Shown piece by piece: positions 8,241 through 17,331 of a stretch of 64,000 bases of DNA. A program made the translations under genes and the position numbers. The notes beneath the pieces are model-generated. The model had not been told where the DNA came from, did not search any database, and worked only from the letters and a program-made list of their open reading frames with translations. Source of the DNA: Mycolicibacterium porcinum (GTDB lineage: Bacteria; Actinomycetota; Actinomycetes; Mycobacteriales; Mycobacteriaceae); the NCBI GenBank assembly GCA_002086835.1, contig MVIG01000012.1:124001-188000 (forward strand). The letters are read 5' to 3'. The stretch's first letter is position 1. Each line of letters begins with the position of its first letter.

Positions 8241-9089
8241 GTGATCAGGCCAGGGATGCGCGCATCGCTCATCGGCGGAGCCGTTCTGATCGTGATGCTG
8301 GCGGCAAGCCTGGGCATGTATTACCCAACCCGCACGGCTGAGGACACTGCCCGAGTGTGGGGTGATGCGACGATTCCCGACCGCGTTGACGTGACGGCAT
8401 GGGTAACCCGCGTCGACACCACCAACGGCACGGTGTCGGTGAGCATCTCCAGCCTGGAGCCGCACGGGTCGTTGGCCGATGAGAGTGGGCTGTTTCGCGA
8501 CGATGTCCACCTGAATACATCAACCTCGCTGTCCGCTGTGTCGGTTGCGGTCAAGCGCGGCGAGGTGACGCCCGACGTTGATGAGCGTTTCGGGCTGACC
8601 GGCGTGGTTGCCGACTACCCGTTCGACCGTTATGCAGCCATTCTGGACATCCGCATTCTGGATTCGACCGGCAGCGAGATGCCCACTGTCATCACACTTT
8701 TCAGCACAGATCCGTTTTTCGAGATGAGTAGTTCGGATAACGACGCAGGGCTGATCAATCTGACCTTCACACGAAGCACTCCGACGATGGTCTACGCCCT
8801 GTTCGTCATGGTGCTGATGCTCGGGCTCGCGATTGCCGCCGCAACGGCGGCGTATTACATCTTGCGCGGACGTAGGGGCCTGCTGTTTCCCGCATGCTCC
8901 ATGATGGCGGCCATGCTGTTCGCACTGGTGCCGCTTCGCAATGCAGTGCCGGGCAATCCGCCGATCGGGTCGGTGATCGACTTCGGCTCATTCTTCATCG
9001 CCGAGATCGTCATCTCGGTGTCCCTTATCGCCAGCGTGATGATCGGCCACTATTTCGAGCGGGCGAACGAACAGTCCAGTTCGACATAG
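8241..9089 (+). CDS. DUF4436 membrane protein
   Basis: The GTG at 8241 sits 5 bases after AGGAG, so I prefer it to the longer frame from 8214. One N-terminal helix (SLIGGAVLIVMLAASLGMYY) leads to an extracytoplasmic domain of about 150 residues with GVVADYPFDRYAAILDI. Three C-terminal helices follow, with the DUF4436 segment LRNAVPGNPPIGSVIDFGSF. The family is widespread in mycobacteria and has no assigned function. A 13-bp stem terminator follows at 9286-9334. Confidence 0.85.
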   Translation: MIRPGMRASLIGGAVLIVMLAASLGMYYPTRTAEDTARVWGDATIPDRVDVTAWVTRVDTTNGTVSVSISSLEPHGSLADESGLFRDDVHLNTSTSLSAVSVAVKRGEVTPDVDERFGLTGVVADYPFDRYAAILDIRILDSTGSEMPTVITLFSTDPFFEMSSSDNDAGLINLTFTRSTPTMVYALFVMVLMLGLAIAAATAAYYILRGRRGLLFPACSMMAAMLFALVPLRNAVPGNPPIGSVIDFGSFFIAEIVISVSLIASVMIGHYFERANEQSSST

Positions 9090-9285
9090 GCCGTGCAATC
9101 AGATAGCCGTTGAGGCATGTTTAGGTTGGCCCACCCGTCGAAATGCTGGGTCGGCGCCGTGTCTCGGAGCGACAAACCCGTCGACCACTCGTTTGCTGTA
9201 AGCGGTGCCAAATTTTGGAAGCGTTCAGGTCAACGGCCTGGCTACACTCCTGGCGCACGCTACGCAATAGGCGGCGTTAACGTGT

Positions 9286-9334
9286 AGCCCGATCGCCCAA
9301 TGACCTCCTGCTCCAAAGGGCGGGCGATCGGGCT
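9286..9334 (+). terminator. terminator after DUF4436 gene
   Basis: A perfect 13-bp inverted repeat, AGCCCGATCGCCC (9286-9298) and GGGCGATCGGGCT (9322-9334), flanks a 23-base loop and is followed by TT. It could work in both directions and would separate the DUF4436 gene from the pseudogene on the other strand. Confidence 0.75.
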
Positions 9335-9434
9335 TTCAAACGCCTGGCATTCGAGACGCTACGCGCTCATGAACGCGCCGTCGACGGCGCCCGTTCAGTC
9401 CTTCACGAGAGTTGACGTAGGAGGCCGGGCGGTT

Positions 9435-9850
9435 TCACGTCTGCCCGAGAGTGTCGACATCGATGACGCTCACCCAAAAGCCGTCGTTGGAGCGGGTACT
9501 GGTGAACCGGGTTCCGTCATCGAACGTCTCAACCACTCCACCGTTGAGGAAGGAGGGTTGGTCGTAGCCAACGATATGCGGCGGGTCGGTCACCCCGGAG
9601 ATCGCCTGCCGGATAAGGCAGAGGTTCGGTTCTGGTTCAGGGGCACCGAGTTGGCACGGTGTCCCCAGACATTGGTGACCGACGGGTTCACGAACGGCAC
9701 TGTGCACTACACCACGTTCGCCTCGTTCGGTACCTGTGCTGCCCGATTGCGTTCGGATGTAAGTGAGTTGGTGCGATCCTGGTGGAGGGATCCCGTCCGC
9801 CGTTGCGACGCCCGTATGGTCGTCAGCGATCCACCCCGGATCGCACCCAC
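9435..9850 (-). pseudogene. frameshifted paralogue of the secreted protein at 5.8 kb
   Basis: Read on the minus strand, the sequence gives VATADGIPPPG...LTYIRTQSG, then in a second frame CTVPFVNPSVTNVWGHRANS, then back in the first frame TDPPHIVGYDQPSFLNGG and NDGFWVSVIDVDTLGQ. Each piece aligns in order with the intact protein encoded at 5839-6291. The two shifts (about 9700 and 9620-9650) break the middle of the protein, and no signal peptide is visible at the 5' end. It is a dead inverted duplicate. Confidence 0.75.
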
Positions 9851-9986
9851 CGGCACAACACCGAAACCGGGCCCGTCCGCCCAGCTCTCATCGGATGCTC
9901 GTGAGGTTTCTGTCGATGCCGGCTGATGTTGCTGAGCACTGTTCGGCGCGCCATCACCCGTGCGCAGCCCGGCTCCCGGGGGGAGT

Positions 9987-10397
9987 TCAGCGGGATGCGC
10001 CGTTGGCTGTCTTGTGTGCCAACGCTGCGTCCTGTTCGGGGGTGCCCCCCGACACTCCGAGCCCGCCGATCAGATCCCCGGCATCGTCGAGCAGCGGCAC
10101 ACCACCGCCGACGAGAAGCAGCCCAGGGGTGTGAATATGGTCGAAATGCAGCTGAGGGACGCCGATCTGCAGCGGTGCGCTGAGACTCTGGGTGGGGGCC
10201 CGAAACATCACGGAGGTGCGCGCTTTGGCGATCGCCAGCTCGTTGGAAGCTAGCCAGGCGCCGTCCATCCGAGAGAAGGCGACCAGATTCGCCCCCTTGT
10301 CAAGGATCGCGAACACCGCTTGCATGCCCTCGTTCTGGGCAGCCGAGCACCCACGGGTAATGAGTCGATGTGCGTGTTGGAGGGTGAGCTCAGGCAT
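9987..10397 (-). CDS. GlcG/HbpS-type (DUF336) protein
   Basis: The ATG at 10397 overlaps the stop of the upstream SDR gene by 8 bases (ATGCCTGAG), so the two are translationally coupled. The product of about 136 residues carries the family features MDGAWLASNELAIAKA and the Gly-rich LLLVGGGVPLLDDAGDLIGG plus GVSGGTPEQD. Relatives bind heme or cobalamin or sit in glycolate and diol operons. Here it is paired with an SDR, which suggests an accessory role in a small oxidoreductase pathway. Confidence 0.85.
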   Translation of the reverse strand: MPELTLQHAHRLITRGCSAAQNEGMQAVFAILDKGANLVAFSRMDGAWLASNELAIAKARTSVMFRAPTQSLSAPLQIGVPQLHFDHIHTPGLLLVGGGVPLLDDAGDLIGGLGVSGGTPEQDAALAHKTANGASR

Positions 10398-11166
10398 TCT
10401 GGGTCCACTCCGATTCCTGCCACTGCTTGGCAGTGTCAATCGTCGCCAGCGGGCGCATTGTGCGATACAGGTGGTCGCCTGCGACGGCGACTTCGACCAT
10501 CGCGTCGATCATTTCCTGCGGGTCGTACTGATCGGCGAGGCTGGTACTGAAGTCCGGCATCGGGACGACAGCGCGAGCTTGGTCATACCACTGGACATGG
10601 CTTTCGGCGCCGGTGTCGTTAAACCCGGTCCCGAACACTCCGGGATTGATGGTGGCGACCTTGACCCCGTGCGGCGCCAACTCGGCGCGCATGGCCCCGG
10701 CGATGCCTTCGATGGCGTGCTTGGTGGCGCAGTACACGCCCACGAACGGGATGACCAGGATGCCGCCCATCGACGAGGTCCACACCACTTTGCCCGCCTT
10801 ACGCGCGACCATGTTGGGCACGATCTTCTGCGCCAACGCCATGTGCCCGAAAACGTTGATTTCGAACGATTCCCGTACCCGCTGCAGCGGAATGTCGAGG
10901 ATCGATCCGCTTTCCATGACGCCGGCATTGAGCATGAGAACGTCTGGATCGAAACTGGCCGCATGTTCGATGTCGATGTCGTCGAGCAAGTTGAGCTTGA
11001 TCACTTCGATCTCAACCCCCGCACTCGCCGCGTCGGTTCTCAAACTGCGCACCAGCGGCCAGGCTTCGGCGGTGGCAACGACCCGGTGCCCGCGCCGGGC
11101 GAGCTCGATCGCTGTCCCACGGCCAAACCCCGAACTCGCTCCTGTGATCAGCACCTTCTTTGACAT
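10390..11166 (-). CDS. short-chain dehydrogenase/reductase
   Basis: The ATG at 11166 (MSKKVLITGASSGFGRG) follows AGAGGAAG; the upstream residues of the longer frame are not coding-like. The 258-residue protein has the NAD(P) site TGASSGFG, the NAG motif (LMLNAGVME), catalytic Ser in TSSMGG and YCATKHA (YxxxK). It should be an active oxidoreductase of unknown substrate. It overlaps the GlcG-like gene downstream. Confidence 0.9.
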   Translation of the reverse strand: MSKKVLITGASSGFGRGTAIELARRGHRVVATAEAWPLVRSLRTDAASAGVEIEVIKLNLLDDIDIEHAASFDPDVLMLNAGVMESGSILDIPLQRVRESFEINVFGHMALAQKIVPNMVARKAGKVVWTSSMGGILVIPFVGVYCATKHAIEGIAGAMRAELAPHGVKVATINPGVFGTGFNDTGAESHVQWYDQARAVVPMPDFSTSLADQYDPQEMIDAMVEVAVAGDHLYRTMRPLATIDTAKQWQESEWTQNA

Positions 11167-11788
11167 CGCTTCCTCTCCATCATGGTTGCGCGATAGATCC
11201 GCATAGCCAGTTGATCCAGTGCAGCCCCACGAGGCCACAGAACCGCAACGGGAACGGGCTTACCTATTCCCTTGGGTCTGCCTGCGCAATTACGCCGCAC
11301 AGGCGGCTGGTTCAGTACGGAAGTTCCAGAGGTAACACTGCTGGGGCTGTCACTCTGATCGACGCCGATCCAGCCGTATCACTACGTGTATGCAGTGTGT
11401 TGGGCTGAACCGAACACCATCCGAGGCCGTCGGCGTGGCACGTCCGGTTGCGCGGTGAAAACGGTCACCACGAGCCGGCGCGCCAGCGGCGTCAATCCCA
11501 TTCATTGCGGGAACTCCTCACCTTCGCGTCCCGGATCCGAGCGGCCTTAGCAAACACAGTTGACGCTACCCAGCGAACGCCGAGTTCGCTTTCGAAAATT
11601 CACGACTATTCCAAAAAGCGCTTGAGAACTGCCGACGGACGCATTGCGCCCCAGATTCCGTTCGTCGAGATCAAATACTCGCTGCGAACGCCCTCGATCC
11701 GGCGTCTCGACCGTCACACCCGATCATGGTCAGCTGGCGCAGTGAAATCGTCTGACGGGGTCGGGTGTGTCTCGCTCAGGCCGCCCGA
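11167..11788. other. 622-base gap, no gene recognised
   Basis: Several open frames cross this region but none resembles a protein family, has a ribosome site or shows convincing codon bias. It separates two minus-strand SDR genes and should hold the promoter of 10390-11166 at its left end and the end of the 11789 operon at its right. No repeat or strong hairpin stands out. Confidence 0.5.
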
Positions 11789-12628
11789 CTAGGCGGGGAA
11801 ATCCGCACTACGAGAGATTGTTTCGTTGGCTCGGATGTCGGCCAGGTCCTTCTCCAGGGCATCGATCACGGCGTCGTATCCGCTATTGCCCAGGATCAGC
11901 CGGCGGGGCGGCGGGTCCTGGGCCATCGCCGCGATCACCGCACGAGCTCCGCGGCGCGGATCGCCGGGCTGCACACCGTCCATCCCGACGAAAACGGCGC
12001 GGACCTGCTCCAGCATGTCGTGATACTCCGGAATCGCCTCCGCGACAGGCTCGTTGGCGAAGCCGGCGTAGGCGTTCGTGCGGAACGCCCCCGGTTCGAC
12101 CGTCAACACGGAGATGCCCTGTGCGGCGACCTCGTCGCGCAGCGCATCGGTGATGGCTTCGATGGCGAACTTCGTCGCGCTGTAGTAGCCGAATCCGACC
12201 GCCGACACGAGCCCGGCCACCGAGGACACGTTGACGATCCACCCGTTTCCGCGGGCGCGCATGCCCGGCAGCACTGCACGCGTCACGGACAGCACCGCGA
12301 AGAAGTTCAGTTCGAACATCGCCCGCAACGAGGACTCGTCCATCCCTTCGATCGATCCGTACCAACCGCGGCCGGCGTTGTTGACCAGCACGTCGATACC
12401 GTCGAAGTGCTCCTCGGCGGCGCGCACCGCGCGCTGCACCTGCGCCCCATCGGTGAGTTCCAGCGGCACGACGAGAACGGCGTCACCGTACTGTTCGGCC
12501 CAGGCCGCCAGCTCTTGTGGACGCCGGGACGTGAGCACCACGCGGTCTCCCGTCTCGAGCGCCGCCTCGGCGAAGGCCACCCCGAAGCCGCCGGGCGTGC
12601 CACCTGTGATGAACCATCTCTTGCTCAT
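11789..12628 (-). CDS. short-chain dehydrogenase/reductase
   Basis: This 279-residue SDR has the glycine motif TGGTPGGFG, NNAG (VLVNNAGRGW), SSVAG and YYSATKFA (YxxxK), with PGAFRTN after the active site. It belongs to the classical SDR type that acts on alcohols or ketones. Its start overlaps the stop of the SnoaL-like gene by 4 bases, so the pair forms an operon read away from the MerR gene. It is probably controlled by that MerR protein. Confidence 0.9.
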   Translation of the reverse strand: MSKRWFITGGTPGGFGVAFAEAALETGDRVVLTSRRPQELAAWAEQYGDAVLVVPLELTDGAQVQRAVRAAEEHFDGIDVLVNNAGRGWYGSIEGMDESSLRAMFELNFFAVLSVTRAVLPGMRARGNGWIVNVSSVAGLVSAVGFGYYSATKFAIEAITDALRDEVAAQGISVLTVEPGAFRTNAYAGFANEPVAEAIPEYHDMLEQVRAVFVGMDGVQPGDPRRGARAVIAAMAQDPPPRRLILGNSGYDAVIDALEKDLADIRANETISRSADFPA

Positions 12629-12963
12629 GGCTCGATCACCAGCCGGCTGATCGACGAACCGTCGAGTGTGAAGCGGAAGTGCAGGTCGACGACCCCGCCG
12701 GGGAAGTTGCCCTCCAGGTGCTGTCCGACGTCGATGGTCGTGTCGGTTGTGGTCGCGCCGGTGAACTCGGAGGTGTAGGTGTACTCGCCGGCCGAGGCGG
12801 TCAGCCAGGCGCCGATCTCGTCACGTCCCGTGTAGTCGCGCCCCTCGTCGGTCACGACCGCATCGGCGGTGAATGTGTCGAGCGCTCGGCCGTCCTGCGG
12901 GGTGGTGAGCGCGGTCATGAACGTCTTGATGGTGTCCGGGAGTGCATTCCATTCTGTGGTCAT
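12625..12963 (-). CDS. SnoaL/NTF2-like protein
   Basis: A 112-residue single-domain protein of the NTF2-like fold contains TFTADAVVTDEGRDYTGRDEIGAWL and a C-terminal DLHFRFTLDGSSISRLVI strand pair. Such proteins are small isomerases, hydrolases or binding proteins. It is the first gene of the two-gene operon with the SDR. The predicted promoter (12970-13000) places the transcript start at or next to the ATG, so the mRNA may be leaderless. Confidence 0.85.
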   Translation of the reverse strand: MTTEWNALPDTIKTFMTALTTPQDGRALDTFTADAVVTDEGRDYTGRDEIGAWLTASAGEYTYTSEFTGATTTDTTIDVGQHLEGNFPGGVVDLHFRFTLDGSSISRLVIEP

Positions 12964-12969
12964 GACCCC

Positions 12970-13000
12970 ACGGTGGAGCTTTCCCTAAGGGGAAGGTCAA
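12970..13000 (-). promoter_or_regulatory. MerR-type promoter/operator for SnoaL-SDR operon
   Basis: On the minus strand, -35 TTGACC (13000-12995) is followed by a 19-base spacer holding the imperfect dyad CTTCCCCTTAGGGAAAG and then a weak -10 CACCGT (12975-12970). A 19-bp spacer with a dyad between the hexamers is the hallmark of MerR-activated promoters. The matching element at 13129-13159 supports it. Confidence 0.65.
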
Positions 13001-13128
13001 GCTGGGCGCACAAATTCGTGTTCGTGCCACCCGGACCGCCGGATCGCGGTTCCCCAGGGAAGAGACTCACTAGCCAGTGGCCTGCAGATAGCGGTCTCGA
13101 ACGGATTTGTCGGACTCAGGTCGCAATG

Positions 13129-13159
13129 TTGACCTTGCCCTAGGGGGAAGCTGCACGAT
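13129..13159 (+). promoter_or_regulatory. MerR-type promoter/operator for merR-like gene
   Basis: The -35 TTGACC (13129-13134), a 19-base spacer with dyad CTTGCCCTAGGGGGAAG, and -10 CACGAT (13154-13159) repeat the pattern found on the other strand at 12970-13000. It lies 47 bases before the GTG of the regulator, so the regulator probably controls its own gene. Confidence 0.65.
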
Positions 13160-13205
13160 GGCCTTACCCGATAACGCGGGCGGCGGATCGCATGAGGAGG
13201 ACGTT

Positions 13206-14036
13206 GTGGGCGCACAGGTCTCGATCGGTGACTTCTCGGTGATGACCAGCCTGAGCAGGAAGGCGCTACGGCACTATCACGACATCGGCATTCTCGAACC
13301 AGCCCACGTCGATTCGCACACCGGCTACCGCTTCTACGACACCAGCCAGGTCGATCACGCACACATCATCCGCCGGTTCCGCACCTTAGGCATGTCCATT
13401 CCCGACATCAAGGCGCTGCTGAGCACAGACGACGCCGCGACCCGCACCGAGATCATCACGAGTCATCTCCAACAGATGGAGGAGCAGCTGCAGCAGACCC
13501 GTGACACCGTCGGCGCGCTGCGCGAGTTGCTTTCCCCTGTGCACACCCCCGCCTTCGTTCAGGTGCGCCAAGAGCCAGCACTCGCCGTGTGGTCGATCGG
13601 TGCCGCCATCGAGGTTTCCGAGATCGACCACTGGTTCGCGGCGACGTTGAGGACACTGCGAGACGCAGTTGTCACGGCAGCAGGCGCACCGTCGGCGGTC
13701 GTGCCGGGTGGCCTTTACGACCGCGCACTTTTCCTCGAATCGCGCGGCAACGCAACCCTCTTCGTCCCCGCGCCGCAAACCGCGGACCCCCCGGAGGGCA
13801 TCCGTGCCGAGGTGTTACCCAAGGCCGAATACGCGGTGCTCACCCACTCCGGTGGTCACGAGGAAGGGATCGACCGCAGTTACGCGGCCCTGGGCATATA
13901 CGCAAACGAGCATCTCATCAGCGGCCAAGGGCCGATCCGCGAACACTACATAGGTGCCACGCCCTCAGATCCGACAACGTTCACCGCCACAGAAATATGC
14001 TGGCCGATCTTCAGCACCACCTCACTGCCAGAATGA
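13206..14036 (+). CDS. MerR-family regulator with GyrI-like effector domain
   Basis: The GTG at 13206 follows GAGGAGGACGTT; upstream residues in the frame are unlikely to be translated. The N-terminal winged helix (IGDFSVMTSLSRKALRHYHDIGI, then GYRFYD) is followed by a coiled linker with LQQMEEQLQQTRD. The C-terminal part (about 115-275) resembles the BmrR/GyrI small-molecule-binding fold. It is divergent from the SnoaL-SDR operon and shares a 19-bp-spacer promoter type with it. The ligand is unknown, probably a hydrophobic compound. Confidence 0.9.
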   Translation: MGAQVSIGDFSVMTSLSRKALRHYHDIGILEPAHVDSHTGYRFYDTSQVDHAHIIRRFRTLGMSIPDIKALLSTDDAATRTEIITSHLQQMEEQLQQTRDTVGALRELLSPVHTPAFVQVRQEPALAVWSIGAAIEVSEIDHWFAATLRTLRDAVVTAAGAPSAVVPGGLYDRALFLESRGNATLFVPAPQTADPPEGIRAEVLPKAEYAVLTHSGGHEEGIDRSYAALGIYANEHLISGQGPIREHYIGATPSDPTTFTATEICWPIFSTTSLPE

Positions 14037-14431
14037 CAGCAGCCCGCGACCACACCGACCCCGGAACTGGTTGTGACGCAGTTTCATCCGTTCGACCCTC
14101 ATCAACCCCGATGACGGCACCGGCCCCGCGGTTACCTCAGCGCCCGTTGGTGCGTGACCCTGAACGAGACCGCTGACGTGCGCGAGCAGTCGGCACTTAT
14201 GGAGCATGGCTCAATCCCAGATTGGGTTGATGCTCTGCGTATCGCCCACGCACCCGAACTCGAAGACCTGGGTTACCGGACGATCCGGGGGGCATCGCGG
14301 CGCAGCTCGCATTTTCATCGAGTTCAACAGCGGAAGACGCCAGTCAGGGATGCAGCTTCCGGACCCGCGATGCAGCCCCGGAAGCGCTGTACGTCAGGGG
14401 TATTCGTCACACCGTGGAGATGGTGAGACAG
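14037..14431. other. 395-base gap, no gene recognised
   Basis: This lies between the 3' ends of the MerR gene and the SUKH gene. The open frames across it have no family resemblance, no ribosome sites and mixed codon use. It may contain decayed coding DNA. No strong hairpin terminator is apparent. Confidence 0.45.
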
Positions 14432-15019
14432 TTACTCGTCCCACCAAGAGATACCCGGGTTCAGCCTGGCCGCGACCTCGTACACGCGCCGCTGTTCGCC
14501 TTCGTAAAAGCCTGGAACTCGGCCATGTCCAACGGGTAGAGCCCCGGTGGACAGCCATTCGGTGAAGGTGTCGAACATCGCGGCCAGATTCGAGAACACC
14601 GCCTCGGGGATCTCGCCCTTGAAGTCGTTGATCACCTTGTGGTTGCCGTTCTCGTCGGCTTGGGTCTCCACCAGGTAGGCGTTGCAGTCCTCTTGAAGAA
14701 ATGGAAACGCGTCCTGCCACGGCGGGTCCGCATATTCATTCGATCGCCGGTACTCCCACTGCTCGAGCGCATCCTCGAAGCTCAGCAAAGGGTAAATGCC
14801 GTAGAACGACGGCTGGTCGAGCTCGTACTGATATCCCGGCACCAGGTTGAACACCCGGTAGAACTCGTGAACGTCCGATGGTGGCCGGGGGAGGCCGGCC
14901 TGACCGAGCAGCTCATCCATCCGTTCTGTCGAAAGGCCCGGACGAAGGTACCGGGTGAACTCGTCACCTGCTGCCGACAACTGCTCGAACAGTCGGGTCG
15001 CCGATTCAACTACTCCCAC
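14432..15019 (-). CDS. SUKH (SMI1/KNR4-like) protein, candidate immunity
   Basis: A 195-residue protein contains the SMI1/KNR4 pattern: LPRPPSDVHEFYRVFNLV, then YGIYPLLSFEDALEQWEYR, then FPFLQEDCNAYLVE, and a C-terminal helix region FDTFTEWLSTG. SUKH proteins are common immunity partners of nuclease toxins in polymorphic toxin systems. It is divergent from the toxin-like gene 15290-17302 and shares its 270-base intergenic region. It may protect against this or a related toxin. The family call is by motif order only. Confidence 0.7.
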   Translation of the reverse strand: MGVVESATRLFEQLSAAGDEFTRYLRPGLSTERMDELLGQAGLPRPPSDVHEFYRVFNLVPGYQYELDQPSFYGIYPLLSFEDALEQWEYRRSNEYADPPWQDAFPFLQEDCNAYLVETQADENGNHKVINDFKGEIPEAVFSNLAAMFDTFTEWLSTGALPVGHGRVPGFYEGEQRRVYEVAARLNPGISWWDE

Positions 15020-15198
15020 CGATTCAGATTACGGGGCGCCACTACGGCGAGCAACATCATGACTCGGGGAGTGGCAACTATGCCTGAAACGCGGGCGGTG
15101 TGGTCCGGTGGCACGCCAAGCGCAATGTGTGAAGAGTTTGCTGCCTTGGAAGGTGCTGAACGTTCGTGAGCCTGTGTGTCGATATACACCCAGTTAGT

Positions 15199-15227
15199 TT
15201 GACGTCTTGTGATAGGTCGCTTACAGT
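15199..15227 (+). promoter_or_regulatory. sigma-70-type promoter of the toxin gene
   Basis: TTGACG (15199-15204), a 17-base spacer and TACAGT (15222-15227) form a near-consensus promoter. The predicted start near 15234 gives a 56-base leader before the ATG at 15290. Confidence 0.6.
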
Positions 15228-15289
15228 CCGTGCATTGGATCGCACGTAGCTGATCAAGGTTGTGTGCGGAGCGCTGATCGGGGGATCGG

Positions 15290-17302
15290 ATGCGTGCGGA
15301 CAAAGGTCGAATGCTGGGTGCAGGAAATTTTCTGCATGAGCGTCAGCAAACTCTTTGGCTGCGGTGGCCGGCGCGGTGGCTGGCGGTGCTGTGTGCGGTG
15401 GCGGTCACCGTCGGTGGACTGCACCTGATCACACCGGCACTGGGGGAGCGGGCCGATCAGGCGGCGCCGACGGTGTCAGCCGCGCAGAGTTTCGCCGAGG
15501 CTGCGGTCGACGTGTTCACCGACTCGGCGGTGGGCTCTGACCTGACTGTCTCATCCGAGCAACGCCGCGCGGGTCTGCCCACCGATCCGGTGGCCGGCTT
15601 GACCTCACAAACCCCAGCCGGCCCAGTGCAGGTGGTGTTACCCGGCGGGTTGGGTGCAGCCCAGCACACCCCGGGTGGGCAGGTCGTGTATCCGAATGCC
15701 GGTGCGGGCTTTGACATGTTGGCCGAGAACACCGCTTCGGGTACCCGTACGGTGGCCCGGATCAGCGACCCGGCTGGGCCGCGGATGGTCACCACCTTCG
15801 TTCGGACCCCTGCCGACACCGTGATGCTGGCCCACGCCAACGGCTACCTGACCATCAACAAAGCCACCCCGGCCGCCGAAACCCTGGGGATGTTCTCCCC
15901 GGCCGAAACCCGCGACGCCACCGGCAAACTCGTCCCGAGTTCATATGTGGTCAAGCAGCTCGCCCCGCAGCTGTATGTGTTGGCCGAAGTCATCGACCCT
16001 CGCCCCGGCACCGCGTGGCCGGTCTATGTGGACCCACCCCTGCATGTCGGCGGCCCCGGTGTTCCGCTGCCTGCGGGGTTGTTCGATTCGGTCACCAGCG
16101 CGGTCAGCTCCGTCGCCAATACCGTGACCTCGGCGGCCTCCACCGCAGTCTCGGCCACCGTCTCCGGCGCCAAATCCGTCGGGACGTTCGTCAAAGAAAA
16201 CCCACTCGAATCGGCCATGCTTGTCGGCGGGGTCGCCCTGGCCGTGACCGGTGTTGGTGGACCGGCCGGCGCGGCCGCGATCGCTGCAGCCACCGTCAAC
16301 CTGAGTTCGGCGGGGCTCGATATTGCCGCCGCGGCTATGCCCGACAACAAGATGCTGGGCAACATCGCCACCGGTTTCGACATTGCCAGCGCCCTGACCC
16401 CGCAAGGCGCGGCCAAAAAGGTCGTCAAAGAGGGCGTCGAAATGGCCGGGGAACAACTGGTCAAACACGCCGATGACGTTGTAGATGTCGCCAAAGCCGC
16501 GCCCACCCCACCGGCGCAACTTGCCGACGAGGTCGCTGCCGCTGGTACCGCGAAAACACCTGCGCCCGGCGTGAGCACACCCAAAACACCGAACGCACCC
16601 CCGGGCAAGGCCCCCGTACACGTTCCCCCGGGCCACGCTCTGGATTGTGGATGCACCACCCGGCACCCCGCCGGGGTATACGACGAAACCAAAATGGGAG
16701 GCACAGCCCCCTTCATCGACCACTACGAAGCGGCGATCCTCGACCAACCCAGTCCATTTTCGATCGCCACCGACGAAGCGAGAGCCGCTAATCGCAGGGA
16801 GGCCATGAAAGGCTATCCACTGCGATCAGGGTATGCGCGCGACGAAAAACCACTCGCTATCAGCGCCGACCGCGGCAATGGACGCCCTAACGTGCGGTAC
16901 CTCAATCCCAGGGCATCCTCGGTCGAGGGCAATACCTGGTCGACCGTGATCCGCAAGTACAAGCTCAAGCCTGGCGATGAAGCCGAAGTAGTATTCCGTG
17001 ACCGCGCCGGGAAGCTGAGTTGCCGCGACTGCGCACAGCGCGACCTGCTCAAAAGGCAGCCACAGCTGCGCCCTTCCAATCCCGTCCAGCAACGCGCTAT
17101 CGACGCCAATCGGGTCAGCGCCGTCACCAACCGCCAACGCCTCAATGCCGTGCAGAAGGCCGGGGTCATCTCCGCCCGGGAAAACCGCAACAATGACAAC
17201 GGCAACCACTCCGCGTCATCGAACAAGAACCACGACCAGAAGAAGAAGCAGAAACCCAAGAAAGACAAGAAGAGCAAGCAACACCACAAAAAGCCCAACT
17301 GA
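15290..17302 (+). CDS. secreted polymorphic toxin with NucA/NucB-like nuclease end
   Basis: This is a 670-residue protein. Residues 24-46 form a signal or anchor helix (WPARWLAVLCAVAVTVGGL). Residues ~60-260 resemble the N-terminal secreted region of actinobacterial RHS/wall-type proteins, ending VIDPRPGTAWPVYVDPPL. Residues ~265-400 are Ala/Gly/Val-rich with a hydrophobic helix, and a Pro-rich linker follows. Residues ~449-590 look like NucA/NucB DNases: RREAMKG (502-508), SGYARDEKPLA with acidic pair D518/E519, VRYLNP and GNTW (547-550), compared with the family pattern of KG-P, RDE-P-A, RY-P and G-W. The last 30 residues are Lys/His-rich, as in DNA-binding tails. The start could also be ATG 15311. 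The modular build and hypervariable C-terminus fit an exported antibacterial toxin; the activity is inferred. Confidence 0.65.
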   Translation: MRADKGRMLGAGNFLHERQQTLWLRWPARWLAVLCAVAVTVGGLHLITPALGERADQAAPTVSAAQSFAEAAVDVFTDSAVGSDLTVSSEQRRAGLPTDPVAGLTSQTPAGPVQVVLPGGLGAAQHTPGGQVVYPNAGAGFDMLAENTASGTRTVARISDPAGPRMVTTFVRTPADTVMLAHANGYLTINKATPAAETLGMFSPAETRDATGKLVPSSYVVKQLAPQLYVLAEVIDPRPGTAWPVYVDPPLHVGGPGVPLPAGLFDSVTSAVSSVANTVTSAASTAVSATVSGAKSVGTFVKENPLESAMLVGGVALAVTGVGGPAGAAAIAAATVNLSSAGLDIAAAAMPDNKMLGNIATGFDIASALTPQGAAKKVVKEGVEMAGEQLVKHADDVVDVAKAAPTPPAQLADEVAAAGTAKTPAPGVSTPKTPNAPPGKAPVHVPPGHALDCGCTTRHPAGVYDETKMGGTAPFIDHYEAAILDQPSPFSIATDEARAANRREAMKGYPLRSGYARDEKPLAISADRGNGRPNVRYLNPRASSVEGNTWSTVIRKYKLKPGDEAEVVFRDRAGKLSCRDCAQRDLLKRQPQLRPSNPVQQRAIDANRVSAVTNRQRLNAVQKAGVISARENRNNDNGNHSASSNKNHDQKKKQKPKKDKKSKQHHKKPN

Positions 17303-17331
17303 CACTGAAACCAGCAGGGAGACCGACCGCA

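Noticed and set aside
11448-11792. 114-residue plus-strand frame
   Set aside because: It has no ribosome site, no family resemblance and an irregular composition.
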